Shown piece by piece: positions 54,669 to 64,000 of a DNA stretch of 64,000 bases (the stretch's first letter is position 1; the number at the start of each line of letters is the position of its first letter). Below the pieces are notes generated by a model. That model did no database searches, had not been told where the DNA came from, and worked only from the letters and a program-made list of their open reading frames with translations. Source of the stretch: Paracentrotus lividus (lineage: Eukaryota > Echinodermata > Echinoidea > Camarodonta > Echinidae); assembly GCA_940671915.1 (NCBI GenBank), contig CALNVZ010002974.1, positions 39,569,394-39,633,393 of the forward strand, in the 5' to 3' direction. The position numbers were made by a program, and so were the translations under genes.

Positions 54669-55234
54669 TGTAGGGAATACCGGCCACTTAAGCCTCATTT
54701 GCTTAATTAGCACATGAAAACAATAAAATCACAAAAGAAAAAGATTGTCATTGCTTAGCTACATCATTCAACTTTATTTTCCCAAAAATTGAGGTAATCA
54801 AATATTTTTTGAGGCAGTTAGATGCAAATAATGACGTCATCGTAATTGTCCGGCATTCCCTACAGTGTAGGAAATACGGACAGTATGTTTTTTACCCTTT
54901 TTTTGTATAAAGATCTGTCTGGAAGCACTTGATTTGAATGTAAACCATCAACTTAACATGTTTGTATTGATTTTTTATAACATTATTCATTTTAGAAGAT
55001 TATATGCATGTTACTACAAAATTTTCAAAACACTCAGAATAACTTTATATCTCATGTAGTTCATGACATATCACAATAATAATAAAGAGAAATAGACATT
55101 TCAAAATTGTCAAACAATTTAATAAATAAATATATACATTATATATTTGCAACTTACTATTTGATCTACATGCTTAGCACTCAACCGAGAAGTAAAACAA
55201 ACAACCGTCCATGTGGTGTCCGGTATTCCCTACA
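54669..55234. mobile_element. Pair of MITEs with TGTAGGGAATACCGGAC ends, spacer copy 2
   Basis: Left TGTAGGGAATACCGGCC, right GTCCGGTATTCCCTACA, internal CCGGCATTCCCTACA/GTGTAGGAAATACGGACAG near 54850-54880. The first unit is about 195 bp and the second about 370 bp. Related end motifs stand alone at 42450-42500. Confidence 0.68.
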
Positions 55235-55762
55235 CAGGCTTTGTACAGTGCAAACACTCCATACACGTTTGGCCACCTCCACACATGTCCATAATGCAGA
55301 ATAGAGGTCATGCCCCAATTCTATTTTATACCATCACATTCTCTAAAAATGTCAATTTTATCTCTCTCAAAAAAAAAAAAAAAAAAAAATTGGACCCTGT
55401 TGCACCTCAAATTGTCACCCCACCACAAATTGTCGCCAAATTTAGACCACAATTTGTGGAGGAGGTGACACCACAAATTGTCGCCCCATTTCGATGCACA
55501 TTATTTCTTGTTCAAGGCCATAAGGGAATTTTCTAATTTGGGTAATGTGATCATTCCAGACTGTATACACACCAAAACTTAACTTACTTGTCTCCTTAAA
55601 TACACACACAAAAACAAAAACAAAAAAAAAAAACAAAAAAAAAAAGGTCATGTAAAGTTCGTAAGAAACTGTGTATGTTTCTCAGGGTGTGAGTGCGCGC
55701 GTGTGTGTGTGTGTGTGTTAATTAATAACACTTCACCAATATACTCAAGTGACTTATATGGT

Positions 55763-55858
55763 GGTATCTCATGTCGCAGAGACTGGTTTGAGACGGATGT
55801 GGGACTACTTTGAAACGGTTTTGAGACGATTTTGAAACTTGTCGCGGAGACGTCTTCT
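55763..55858. mobile_element. Short GAGACG-type MITE relative, right arm
   Basis: Starts GGTATCTCATGTCGCAGAGA, then GTTTGAGACGG, ACTTTGAAACGG and TTTTGAGACGAT, and ends GTCGCGGAGACGTC. The right terminal repeat is missing, so the element is truncated relative to the longer family members. Confidence 0.65.
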
Positions 55859-55864
55859 GACGTA

Positions 55865-56450
55865 GGTGTTAAAATTAGACCAAGTATATATTAGACCAAT
55901 TGCAAATAAGACCAAATTATTAATAGGGTTAATCCCATGTGGTATTAGACAAACAGAGAATTGGAACAACTGTTGTTAGACCGAGTGGATTGAATCGAAT
56001 TCTCCACGGGCTCTGCTTCTAGCCTTCACATTAGCCTCCCAGAGGTAAATTGCCAGTTGGTCTAAACCCGCTTTGACTAATGGCCGTTTGGCTTCATCCT
56101 ACATTGTCTTATTCCATTTCGTCTACAACCAGTTTGTCTACTTACCTTTTGGTCTATTGTCATTTCGCCTATGTACAATTCCGTGTAATTTCCATTTGGT
56201 CTAAAACCACTTGGTCGATTCTTGTAACAAACTGGAAATATTTATGGAAGTATTTATTTGGGAAGTAGACGAAAAAGCGATTAGACCATTTTGCTATTCG
56301 ACGATTCGGCAAGTAGACCAATTGGTCATGAGACCCATCAAAAATTAGACGAATCCGAAGTTAGACCAAACTGTTACTAGACCAAATGGGTTTAGAGCAT
56401 ATGGTATTAGACGATCAGAGTGTTTGACCAACTGCTGTTAAACCAAGTGG
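55865..56450 (-). repeat. GTCTA-motif array, right arm
   Basis: Reverse-complement partner of 50748-51160: ATTAGACCAA, ACCAAATGGG, TTGGTCTAAA and TCGTCTAC phrases at 15-25-base spacing. It is longer than the left-arm array because about 100 bases near 55870-55990 have no close match there. Confidence 0.7.
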
Positions 56451-56849
56451 ATATACCCCCCCCAAAAAAAATAAATAAATAAAATAAAAAATAAACATAC
56501 ACACACATATATGCACCCACACCCACACCCACACATACCAACACCTCTAACACAACCTTACCACAAACAACGACACACACCAGGGCGCACACTACACACC
56601 AGACAGAGTGTTGAAGACAATTTGTGTAATGGGCGACAATATGTGGTTCTAGGTTTCATTTTGCCTACACAAATTGGCACAATTTGGTTAAAAGTTGAGA
56701 CCGGCACGTGCAGCACATTTGTCGCCTCTGAAAATTGGGCGACAATCTGTGGTGGGGCGGCAATTTGTGGTGTCAGTTTTTGCACAAATTGTCGCCCAAT
56801 TGTCGGGGGTGACAATTTGTGGTGCAACAGACCCCCCCCCCAAATAAAA

Positions 56850-56918
56850 AAGTCCGCCCCCAAAAACTGCCCAATTTTTTTCTTTTCTTTATCTTCTCTC
56901 TTTTGGTGTTGATTTTGG

Positions 56919-56954
<36 letters not shown>

Positions 56955-57185
56955 CCCTCAAATTTTGTTTGATTCTGAAAAAAAAAAAAAAAACAAAACA
57001 TTGGCCAAAAAAAATCCCCCCACCAAAAAAAGAAAAAAAAAAATGCCCCTCAATTTTGTGTGATTCTGGAAAAAAAAAATTGCCCCCAATAGAAAATAAT
57101 CCGCCCCCCCCTCACACACACAAAAAAAAAAAAGCTCCTGACCCCCTAAAGAAAATCATTGTTCTCCCTCAAAAAAAAAAAAAAA
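56850..57185. repeat. Alternating poly-A and poly-C block, right arm
   Basis: Complement of 49960-50340. Runs of A and C with joints such as TGATTCTGGAAAA and CCAATAGAAAATAATCCG. Confidence 0.7.
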
Positions 57186-57199
57186 CACAAATATTAATC

Positions 57200-59830
57200 T
57201 CTGGTTTCTCACTTTTCAACTTTGGGGATCCCCCTCTTGCTGCCCAATATTATTAAATTTGGGCAGCGAGGCCACAAGATTGCGGAGTTCAACGAACTTT
57301 GTAAAGTAGGTCAAGTTTATGAAGTGCATCAACAAAATAACACTTGTATTTGGCCTCTAAAACCCTCTGTGTGGATAATAATACATAACAATGCAAAGCG
57401 TCATCCCGCTAAAGAATAGAAAGTCGCAATCGTGTGTTACCTTCTGTAGGCATCGGCTGACTTCGTGCGAACCCTAATATTTCACCATCGTGTATCCATC
57501 GTTGCTCAACATCGGGATAGTGTGACGCCACCTTTAAACATAAGCACTGGAAAGATTATGATGGCCCGGGCCCGCTAATTAATCTACCCTTTACAATAGG
57601 ATAATCTCCCCACTGAAATCTCTCTTTATGCCCACATACCCCAACTCGAGTGCGTTAGAAATTGAGAAGCTTTCGTATTTGGTTTCTTGAATAAACGACT
57701 TCAATAATTGTCAATAGAGGGGCGATTTTTAGTGTGAAGTACAAAGCAACCGTAATTTTCTCCATGATTATAATAGACTTTTCTTTATAAAAACTTATGC
57801 CTCGTTGACCAGTACCCCCAAATCGGCCTCTTTTTTCACCGAACATAGTTGGTAGCTTTAACTATTTTGTAAAAATTCCAAAATACGTATAGGGCTCTTT
57901 TATGATTGATTATTGGCGCTCGAAGATCCCATTTTATGGTGAATGGTCTTCAAAGAAGAGGGCTTCATTTCCGTCTCAAATCGATCGAAGAAATCGACAT
58001 ATCAATACTTTTCTTACACATTCCGCTGGCAAGTAGTTCTTTTTAATACCGACATCATAATCAGAGTGCTGATTGTGGATACGGACACTGAGGTATGTTT
58101 GTAATTCTTCATAAGTCCATAAGAGTAATAGTAATCATCGTAGTTTTTCGAGGTCACAATACAACCCGTCTTTTTAGTTTTAACAAACTTTTGTCGACTA
58201 TAATGATTCTAACGCGTTCGATAAATTATATTTTTCAAGGCCATCTAAAATTATGTAATAATTTTATAATAATCGTGTCAGACGGTGTAGTTCATGGTAT
58301 ATTATTATAAGTCACTATTGATTATTATTATTTTACGTATAATTTACCAAAAACTGGAACAATAAATGATAATACTTATCATTGTAACCTGATTAACAAG
58401 ACAATAAATTATTATAGTCAATTATGTAAAACGATCTTCCTTCGTGTTGTCTATACAAATGTATTTGTTATGATATTTCTGTTCCCTTATATAGCTTTTG
58501 ATATCAATAAAGTGATGTACCAACAATATACAATTTGTGTATATAAAACAATACATATATGGATTTCTTCTTAAAATATTTTTTGTTACATCTGCTTGTG
58601 AAGGAAATATTGATATGGCCACATGTCATGAGTTGGGTGGAAAATGCGTTACATGTCAACAAATTTGTAGAAATGTACATTGTCACAATCAAACATCTCT
58701 AGTTTCTTAGTAGTAAGTCAGACATGTATAAAAGTATACATATATTGAAAGTAGAGACTGAAAGGAAGATGATTAACATATTTTTGTGCCTGTATAAGGT
58801 GTGTCATAAAAGCTATACAGAGTGTTACAGGAGAAATGGTTTGAAAAACTTCAAAATTTTACCGGCGAATAATTTCTTAATCTTTTCACCAAATGAAATG
58901 AATCATCGTGGATTGTGTAAATAAGACGCTATGCTTCTAAAAAATATAAACTTGTAATACAAAATTATTTTTTCTAACCGCGCTACAGTGCAGGGTGTCA
59001 AAAAAGAAGAAAAAATAGTGCAAAAAGGGCAGAAATCCTGTCTTTTACACTTGGATTACAACTCACACAAAGTTTATTGCAAGGAATATGTTTCCACTTA
59101 ATTGTGCTTTTACATGCATGCAAAGAAAATGGCGAAAAAATGACAATTATTGTTAACAAAATTGCATTTGACAATTATTGATGTTTGCAATGCATTGTCT
59201 ATGAGGATGTGTGCATTAAGTTTGTTTTAATTGATTAATTAATTGATTAAATTACTTTTGAAAAATCGTCTTCACGTTTATCTGGAACCACATAAATTCC
59301 CAAGAGAATGATATATCACTCAACCCATAAGACCAATTGGCTGCAAAGATATAACGCAGCAAGCAATAAGAAAGTAACAAAAATGCAATTTCCCTATGCT
59401 TTAACACGTGCCTCCACCGTAGGATCCTCCACCCCCTACCCTACTCCACTAAAAGTATCTTTGTATTAAAATTGTGAGCATAACGAAGCTGAAACTTCAC
59501 AGACATGTAGCCTGATAAATTATCTACAATATGAATTATTGCACAGCTTATGACTGTACATCATTTTCATGTTATGTGAAAAAATGTGATAATTTTTCCC
59601 TCTAAAATGTAACGCCTCCACCCTTTTACAATACCCCAACTTGTGACACATGGCCATATACAAGTACATCTATGTCAATGATTGATAAATACACTCACCT
59701 TGTAATAATTATAAGACCCAAGATCCGCATGACAATTTTTTTTTGCTGCCGTCATTTTTACAACATTTCTTTGTCAAAATTTATTGTCATTTAGAAAGTT
59801 TCCAGGGTGCTCTCCTGTAGGATCATTCAA
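57200..59830 (+). other. Upstream flank of the intact GPCR gene
   Basis: Gene-free by inspection. CTCTCCTGTAG at 59809-59819 just before the start codon resembles a splice acceptor, so an upstream 5' UTR exon is likely. A CTCACCTTGTAATAA run at 59694 lies on the wrong strand for a donor. No promoter element could be identified with confidence. Confidence 0.4.
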
Positions 59831-59831
59831 A

Positions 59832-60041
59832 ATGGCCGACCCATTGAGAACGTATTACTACCATACCGCCATGTTAGCGTTGTCCGGCTCGGCTGGCCTC
59901 ATCAACTTCATTACCGTCTGCGCCATCTTGTGTAACAGAGCCTTGAGAAAAAGACAGAATGTCTTCATATTCAATCTGGCCCTCGCTGATTGTGCCTCTG
60001 CTGTCACGATCTTCATTACCAACTTTTATGATTATCCAGGG
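59832..60041 (+). CDS. GPCR exon 1: N terminus, TM1, intracellular loop 1, TM2
   Basis: 70 codons, MADPLRTYYYHTAMLALSGS onward to NFYDYPG. TM1 carries GSAGLINFITVCAILC, where an Asn stands at the expected N1.50-like position, and TM2 carries FNLALADCASAV with the Leu-Ala-Asp triad. The extracellular N terminus is only about 8 residues with no signal peptide. Confidence 0.83.
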
Positions 60042-60367
60042 GTAAATATCAAATCATATACATGTAGTAGTATACGCAGTTATTAACTTTATGTGTGAAA
60101 TTTGTATGTCTGAATTTTAAAATGTTGGGTAATTGCGGATAGCAACCCCTTAATATTTTATTTATTTTTCCTTTTCTTTCGCTCTCTTGCTGATAAATCT
60201 TTGTTTTAATGGCATGAAATACACTCAGCTAAACCTAAACATGTTCAGTATTTTGTACATTATAAACAATTTATGTCAACTTTGTCGCTCTACAGGTTTG
60301 GTTAAGGGCGTACCTAAATGTGTGTTTATTATGTTGGTATACATAATGAAATATTGTGAGGCCTATG

Positions 60368-60424
<57 letters not shown>

Positions 60425-61677
60425 TTCACAGATGATGACATAATAGAGAGGAGAGAGAGAGAGGGGGGGGGGGGTGAATACAACCTTACATGGATGAAAA
60501 GTTATAAGTAGGCATAAATGGTTTCATATTCTGGTTTGATCATCTTTTATATTAGTATTTTGTTTAAATTGTATGGCGTTGGTTGATGACATCATTCCAT
60601 TCTAGGTACCGGACATGATTGGGTTTGTCCTTAAAACGATTCAATTCGACAACAATAAGTCTCACCTGTTTACAGTTGGTATGTTGTTGTCGAATTGAAT
60701 CGTTGTAAGGACAAACTCGATCATGCAGGGCGATTGACATTTCAAAAGTTCCAATTGGAAGAAGAAGAGTTCTATATTTGAAGCCCCCGGTATCGAAATA
60801 TGTTTCGGTATATACACTTTTGGTAATCAATGAATACAAAAAAAAAATTGGCATTGTTGTTCTCTTGCAGATCCCATTCAAGTCAGAAGGCTTCGCATGG
60901 TACACCCCGCTTTTCACAACAGGATTGATGATATCCATACTGAGCACTCTGGCCCTTGCTATCGAACGTCTCATCGTGCTACGTTTCGATGTGCATCGTC
61001 AAATCGTTACGGCTAGACGATCCATCGCTACCTGCGTCATCGGCTGGGTAGCCGTATCATCAACGTACTTGCTGGTCCATACATTTTATAGAATGGCATC
61101 TTGCCTTCTCCTCTTTGCGGTATCTCCGTGTATAATATTGGCAAGCCTCGTCATCACAGCGTTGTGTTACATTTTCATTTACAAGAAGCTCTCCTCGATT
61201 TCCGACAACGATGATGCAAGTAAGGACCCATTACTTCAGCGTCGCGCCAAGAATAGCAAGAAAATCCTCGTCACTTTTGCGTTGATCGTGGCAAGTAACA
61301 TTGGATGTTGGGTGATAATGTGTTGCGTTCTGTTGGTAGAAGTGTTCGGGAGAATGGAGGAGACTCTTTGGTTCAACATTCTGAGAGATGCTGGTTTCGC
61401 GTTGGTGTGCGTCAATGGGCTCTTGAACCCTGCCATCATTTGGTTTCGTCTCACGGAGTTCAGAGGCCAGCTGAACGCCTGCTTTGGGAAAGGTCATCCT
61501 CAAGACGAGTCTGAGACTACTACTCAACATATCTCCATGATTGATCTTAAAGATCAACATAAGCAACCAGGACATGACACAAAAGAAGTGAATACAGTTG
61601 TTGCCAATAAGGAGATGAACAATAATTCTGTTCTAGTCGTGGGAGGAAAATTTCCAAATTTGGAAAGATTGATATAA
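59832..61677 (+). CDS. Class A (rhodopsin-family) GPCR, orphan, 338 residues, two exons
   Basis: CDS joins 59832-60041 and 60871-61677 (1017 nt, phase-0 intron, G/GTAAAT donor and CTCTTGCAG acceptor). Seven hydrophobic segments are visible. TM2 has NLALAD, TM3 ends in LAIERLIVLRF (an ERL variant of DRY), TM6 has GCWVIMCC without the usual Pro, and TM7 has NPAIIWFR (variant NPxxY) followed by an FR-rich helix 8. No Cys is seen at the start of TM3 and the loop between TM4 and TM5 is very short, so the usual class A disulfide is probably absent, as in melanocortin/S1P/cannabinoid-type receptors. The tail has a Cys (NACF) that could be palmitoylated. Start chosen at MADPLRT, in an AAAATGG context just after a CTCCTGTAG acceptor-like site. 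Ligand unknown. The same gene lies broken in the inverted arm at 44.6-47.3 kb. Confidence 0.85.
60368..60422. repeat. (TA)n microsatellite in the GPCR intron
   Basis: About 27 TA units followed by a GA-rich tract and a G run at 60450-60475. The matching site in the other arm (46690-46790) has a shorter, interrupted TA tract. Similar TA tracts are at 3518-3541 and 15590-15640. Confidence 0.9.
60871..61677 (+). CDS. GPCR exon 2: TM3 to C-terminal tail
   Basis: 268 codons plus TAA. Begins IPFKSEGFAWYTP and covers TM3 (ISILSTLALAIERLIVLR), TM4 (VIGWVAVSSTYLLV), TM5 (SPCIILASLVITALCYIF), a short third loop with RAKNSKK, TM6, TM7 (LLNPAIIWFRL) and a roughly 60-residue hydrophilic tail ending GGKFPNLERLI. 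The intron places the split between TM2 and TM3. Confidence 0.86.
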   Translation: MPFKSEGFAWYTPLFTTGLMISILSTLALAIERLIVLRFDVHRQIVTARRSIATCVIGWVAVSSTYLLVHTFYRMASCLLLFAVSPCIILASLVITALCYIFIYKKLSSISDNDDASKDPLLQRRAKNSKKILVTFALIVASNIGCWVIMCCVLLVEVFGRMEETLWFNILRDAGFALVCVNGLLNPAIIWFRLTEFRGQLNACFGKGHPQDESETTTQHISMIDLKDQHKQPGHDTKEVNTVVANKEMNNNSVLVVGGKFPNLERLI

Positions 61678-61679
61678 AC

Positions 61680-63400
61680 ATCATTTCTACCTTATTAATC
61701 GTTGGCCTGTTTCCCCGATTGAACAAAACCAAAAAACGGGGCATTTGGTATGACGCCCCTTAAAAAGGAACTGACCCATGCCCCCTTTCTCATCCTCTTG
61801 ACGTCCCTATACAATGGATCAATATGTGAAAGTTTGGCAAACAAATAGGATATAAAATAATATACCATTACCCAGTGTATATCTGTAGGGAATAAAGGTT
61901 TGAGTAACACAAACTTGATCTAATTATAACAATTTAATCGATTACGGTATATTAGTTATTTGGTCTTGGTCTATTACCGTTTGGTTTACTAGCGTATAAT
62001 ATTTAAAAAAAATAAAAATTATATAAGCATACATTAAGTGTTCAATCATAGTTCGTTTCGTTTTTTCTTGGAACATGTTGTAGTTTGTAAAAACATAGGT
62101 ATTATTAGTATTGAAAAAAAAAAAGTTCTATGATTGGCTGGATTGCCATCACATGAAATCCGTTGTATTAGACATTGCTTGTTTCGGTTTCTACATTTAT
62201 ATTTTGACGTGTCGTGAAAATAATCGTTGGATCTGAATTCAGAGCACAATTTAAAGAGCGCCATCATAAAGTTAACCACCCACCAACCAACCGTGATATG
62301 ATTCATATGGTCCCATTGGCCTAATTATGGACCCCATAGGGGTATGTGTTAAAAATGAAAAGGAAAAAAAAAAAAATCTTCAAAAATAACTGTTTATAAT
62401 GAGAATATTCAAACTTAGTCTGCAAGTAGGTAGTAATGTTATCTTTACCTCATCAAAATATGAAGTGACATTCTTTTGCTCATTTTTTCTAAAATCGGCC
62501 TTGAATGAGACAATACCAGATTTAGCGTTACCACGACTTCCGGTTTCTGGTTCTAACATCATGAAATAAGTTCTCCATAAAATTCAACTTGCACTCATTC
62601 CAGCTCTCAAAAAGGACTCATAAAAGAATTTCTTCCAATATCTATCATTGATTTTATATGAATTTTTTCCAAACCATTACATCATCATTGATACGCGGTT
62701 GGGGGTATTTCCCGGATGCATATTAGTGTAATGCGCCCATTATACCTTCGCTTTTGGGACGTCCTATGTTGAATGAATAGGGACGAGTCACTTATCCTAT
62801 TCTAATAGTTCAGATTTTTTGTAAATAATTTCAGACTTGTCAACAAGAACAAAAACAAAACAACAATCATTGTAAAAAAAAAAAAAAAACAAATCTATAG
62901 AATTCAACGTTTGTCGTTTGTCAGGTAGATCCTAAAAGATAACTAAATAAATACAATACAAGTTATTTTGCATGGGAGCATGGCACCTATAATACACATC
63001 GTGCAAATTAGGACGAAGATCAAGCACACAAATTATTCTAGCTCATCATTTTGTGCGTGTTTTTGTATTTCCTTTTCTTTTTTTCATCGCAATCGTGTAG
63101 CGCCCCATTGTGGGGACCTGAATTTAATTTATCTTTCCCACACTCTGAAAAAAAAACACCGTCCTAATTGTAACTGGAGCAAATAGAAACTTCAAAGCGC
63201 CGGATCTTTTTTTTCTTCTTCTTCCTTTTTTCCTCCACCATGTCGATAATTTGGTTAGCTCAATCAAACCCACTCCGATCACATTCATATGGCATTGAAA
63301 AGCATGATTGATTTTATTACATACGTTATCACATAGATTGAAACCGTGACATGTCTAGGGTTCCGCTTCCATGATTCGTTGCATCTCGATGCGTAATCGT
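61680..63400. other. Downstream flank of the GPCR gene
   Basis: No further gene. No AATAAA was confidently tied to the GPCR transcript; ATAATATTTAAAAAAAATAAAA near 61997-62017 contains AATAAA about 330 bases after the stop and is a candidate. Confidence 0.4.
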
Positions 63401-63419
63401 CCACTGAAAAACTAAACGG

Positions 63420-63830
63420 GTAGACCGACTAGCTTTAAAGCTAGTCGTAGTGATGCCCAGATTGACTAGCTTTAAAACTAGTAGGTCACGACGGACTAGC
63501 TTTCCTTCAATACACCCCGGTTATTACGGACTAGCTTTAAAACTCGTCCGTCTCTACGGACTAGCTTGAAAGCTAGTCCGTCAAGACGGTCTAGCTCTAA
63601 AGCTAGTCGGTCACGACAGACTATTAAGTTTAAAGCTCGTCCATCGTGACCGACTAGTTTGACGGACTAGCATAAAAGCTATTCGTAGTGTTTCCCAGAC
63701 TGACGAGCTTTTGAGCAGGACTAGCTTTACAGCTAGTCGGTCATGGTGTAAAAGCTAGTCCGTCGCGCTTTTCTGCCGCGATGTTCTTGCTGCTGTCTTG
63801 ACAGACTAGCATGACGGACGAGGTTAATAT
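63420..63830. repeat. Array of palindromic CTAGCTTTAAAGCTAG units
   Basis: About a dozen units of roughly 30 bp, each containing GACTAGCTTTAAAGCTAGTC or a close variant and separated by CGGTCACGACG, CGTCAAGACG or similar. Each unit is itself a hairpin. A shorter inverted version of the array is at 42630-42780. Confidence 0.8.
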
Positions 63831-64000
63831 GGCTTCACCAGCTTGTCAGAGACGTCAAATCTGAAATATTAAAAGAAATGATAAAGATACGATTAAAAAC
63901 ATGCATTTTGTCACAAGAATTTGAGCAAAAAAAAACCAAAAAACAAAAAACAACAACAAACAAACAAACATTTTATTATGATGATATAAATCAGAAGACA

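Larger units (their letters stand above)
53702..55355 (+). repeat. Spacer of palindrome 2, copy 2
   Basis: Second copy of the 51889-53620 sequence. Includes, in order, a CTCGTCCAATATT palindromic region (53850-53950), a GTGTGCCTTCGCATTTG segment, a poly-T, a retrotransposon remnant, a 15-16-bp tandem array and a MITE pair. Confidence 0.85.
55369..63560 (-). repeat. Right arm of inverted repeat 2 (about 8.2 kb)
   Basis: Reverse-complement partner of 42630-51888, carrying the intact GPCR. It is shorter mainly because it lacks the foldback element in the GPCR intron. Matching extends outward into the CTAGCTTTAAAGCTAG array, where the left arm breaks off. Confidence 0.88.

Noticed and set aside
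58095..58310. 71-codon frame identical in both palindrome arms
   Set aside because: Identity reflects the duplicated DNA itself and not selection; no recognisable protein features.
63420..63830. CRISPR-like array
   Set aside because: Units are palindromes with near-identical spacers in an animal genome; it is a hairpin tandem repeat.

Overview
This is animal nuclear DNA: AT-rich, intron-rich and packed with MITEs, foldback elements, minisatellites, a tRNA-derived SINE and fragments of non-LTR retrotransposons. There is no rRNA or tRNA gene, no CRISPR array and no prokaryotic gene organisation. The repeat landscape (GGGCGTTTCATGAAA-type MITEs, a SINE with the AATGGGTACC core, GACGACGGAC minisatellite, abundant short-TIR elements) and the genes point to a marine deuterostome, most likely an echinoderm such as a sea urchin. 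That assignment is inference. Two N runs of exactly 25 bases (11129-11153 and 53677-53701) look like fixed-size assembly gaps.

Layout. (1) 1-18.6 kb has no gene. Two inverted arms (1-4412 and 14738-18645) enclose a spacer with a TIR element present twice, an old tandem duplication, an ATGACAAA-rich stretch, an alternating-orientation MITE trio and a minisatellite-bearing element. (2) 19-21.2 kb holds three separate MITEs. (3) 21.5-38.5 kb carries one complete minus-strand gene. I assembled it from 15 coding exons with matching splice phases: a DLGAP5/HURP-like mitotic microtubule-associated protein of 814 residues with a GKAP domain, plus a probable 5' UTR exon near 38.3 kb. Its introns contain a TTAA-flanked MITE, a long hairpin element, a SINE, a broken L2/CR1-like retrotransposon end, a MITE with perfect 19-bp TIRs and several exon-edge tandem duplications. 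(4) 38.7-42.6 kb is low-complexity and repeat sequence. (5) 42.6-63.6 kb is a second, larger palindrome. Each arm contains the same two-exon class A GPCR. The right-arm copy is intact (338 residues, 59832-61677, plus strand). The left-arm copy (44636-47320, minus strand) is broken by single-base indels. The central 1.7-kb spacer is present twice in direct orientation on either side of the 25-N gap, so the gap probably does not represent missing sequence. The window ends in an array of palindromic CTAGCTTTAAAGCTAG-type units.

The two genes have no evident functional link: one is a spindle-assembly factor and the other a plasma-membrane receptor. I found no convincing novel multi-gene system. 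The items most worth a second look are the GPCR-bearing palindrome (real inverted duplication or assembly fold-back), the repeated duplication of exon edges inside the DLGAP5-like gene, and several uncatalogued-looking MITE families with clear terminal inverted repeats.
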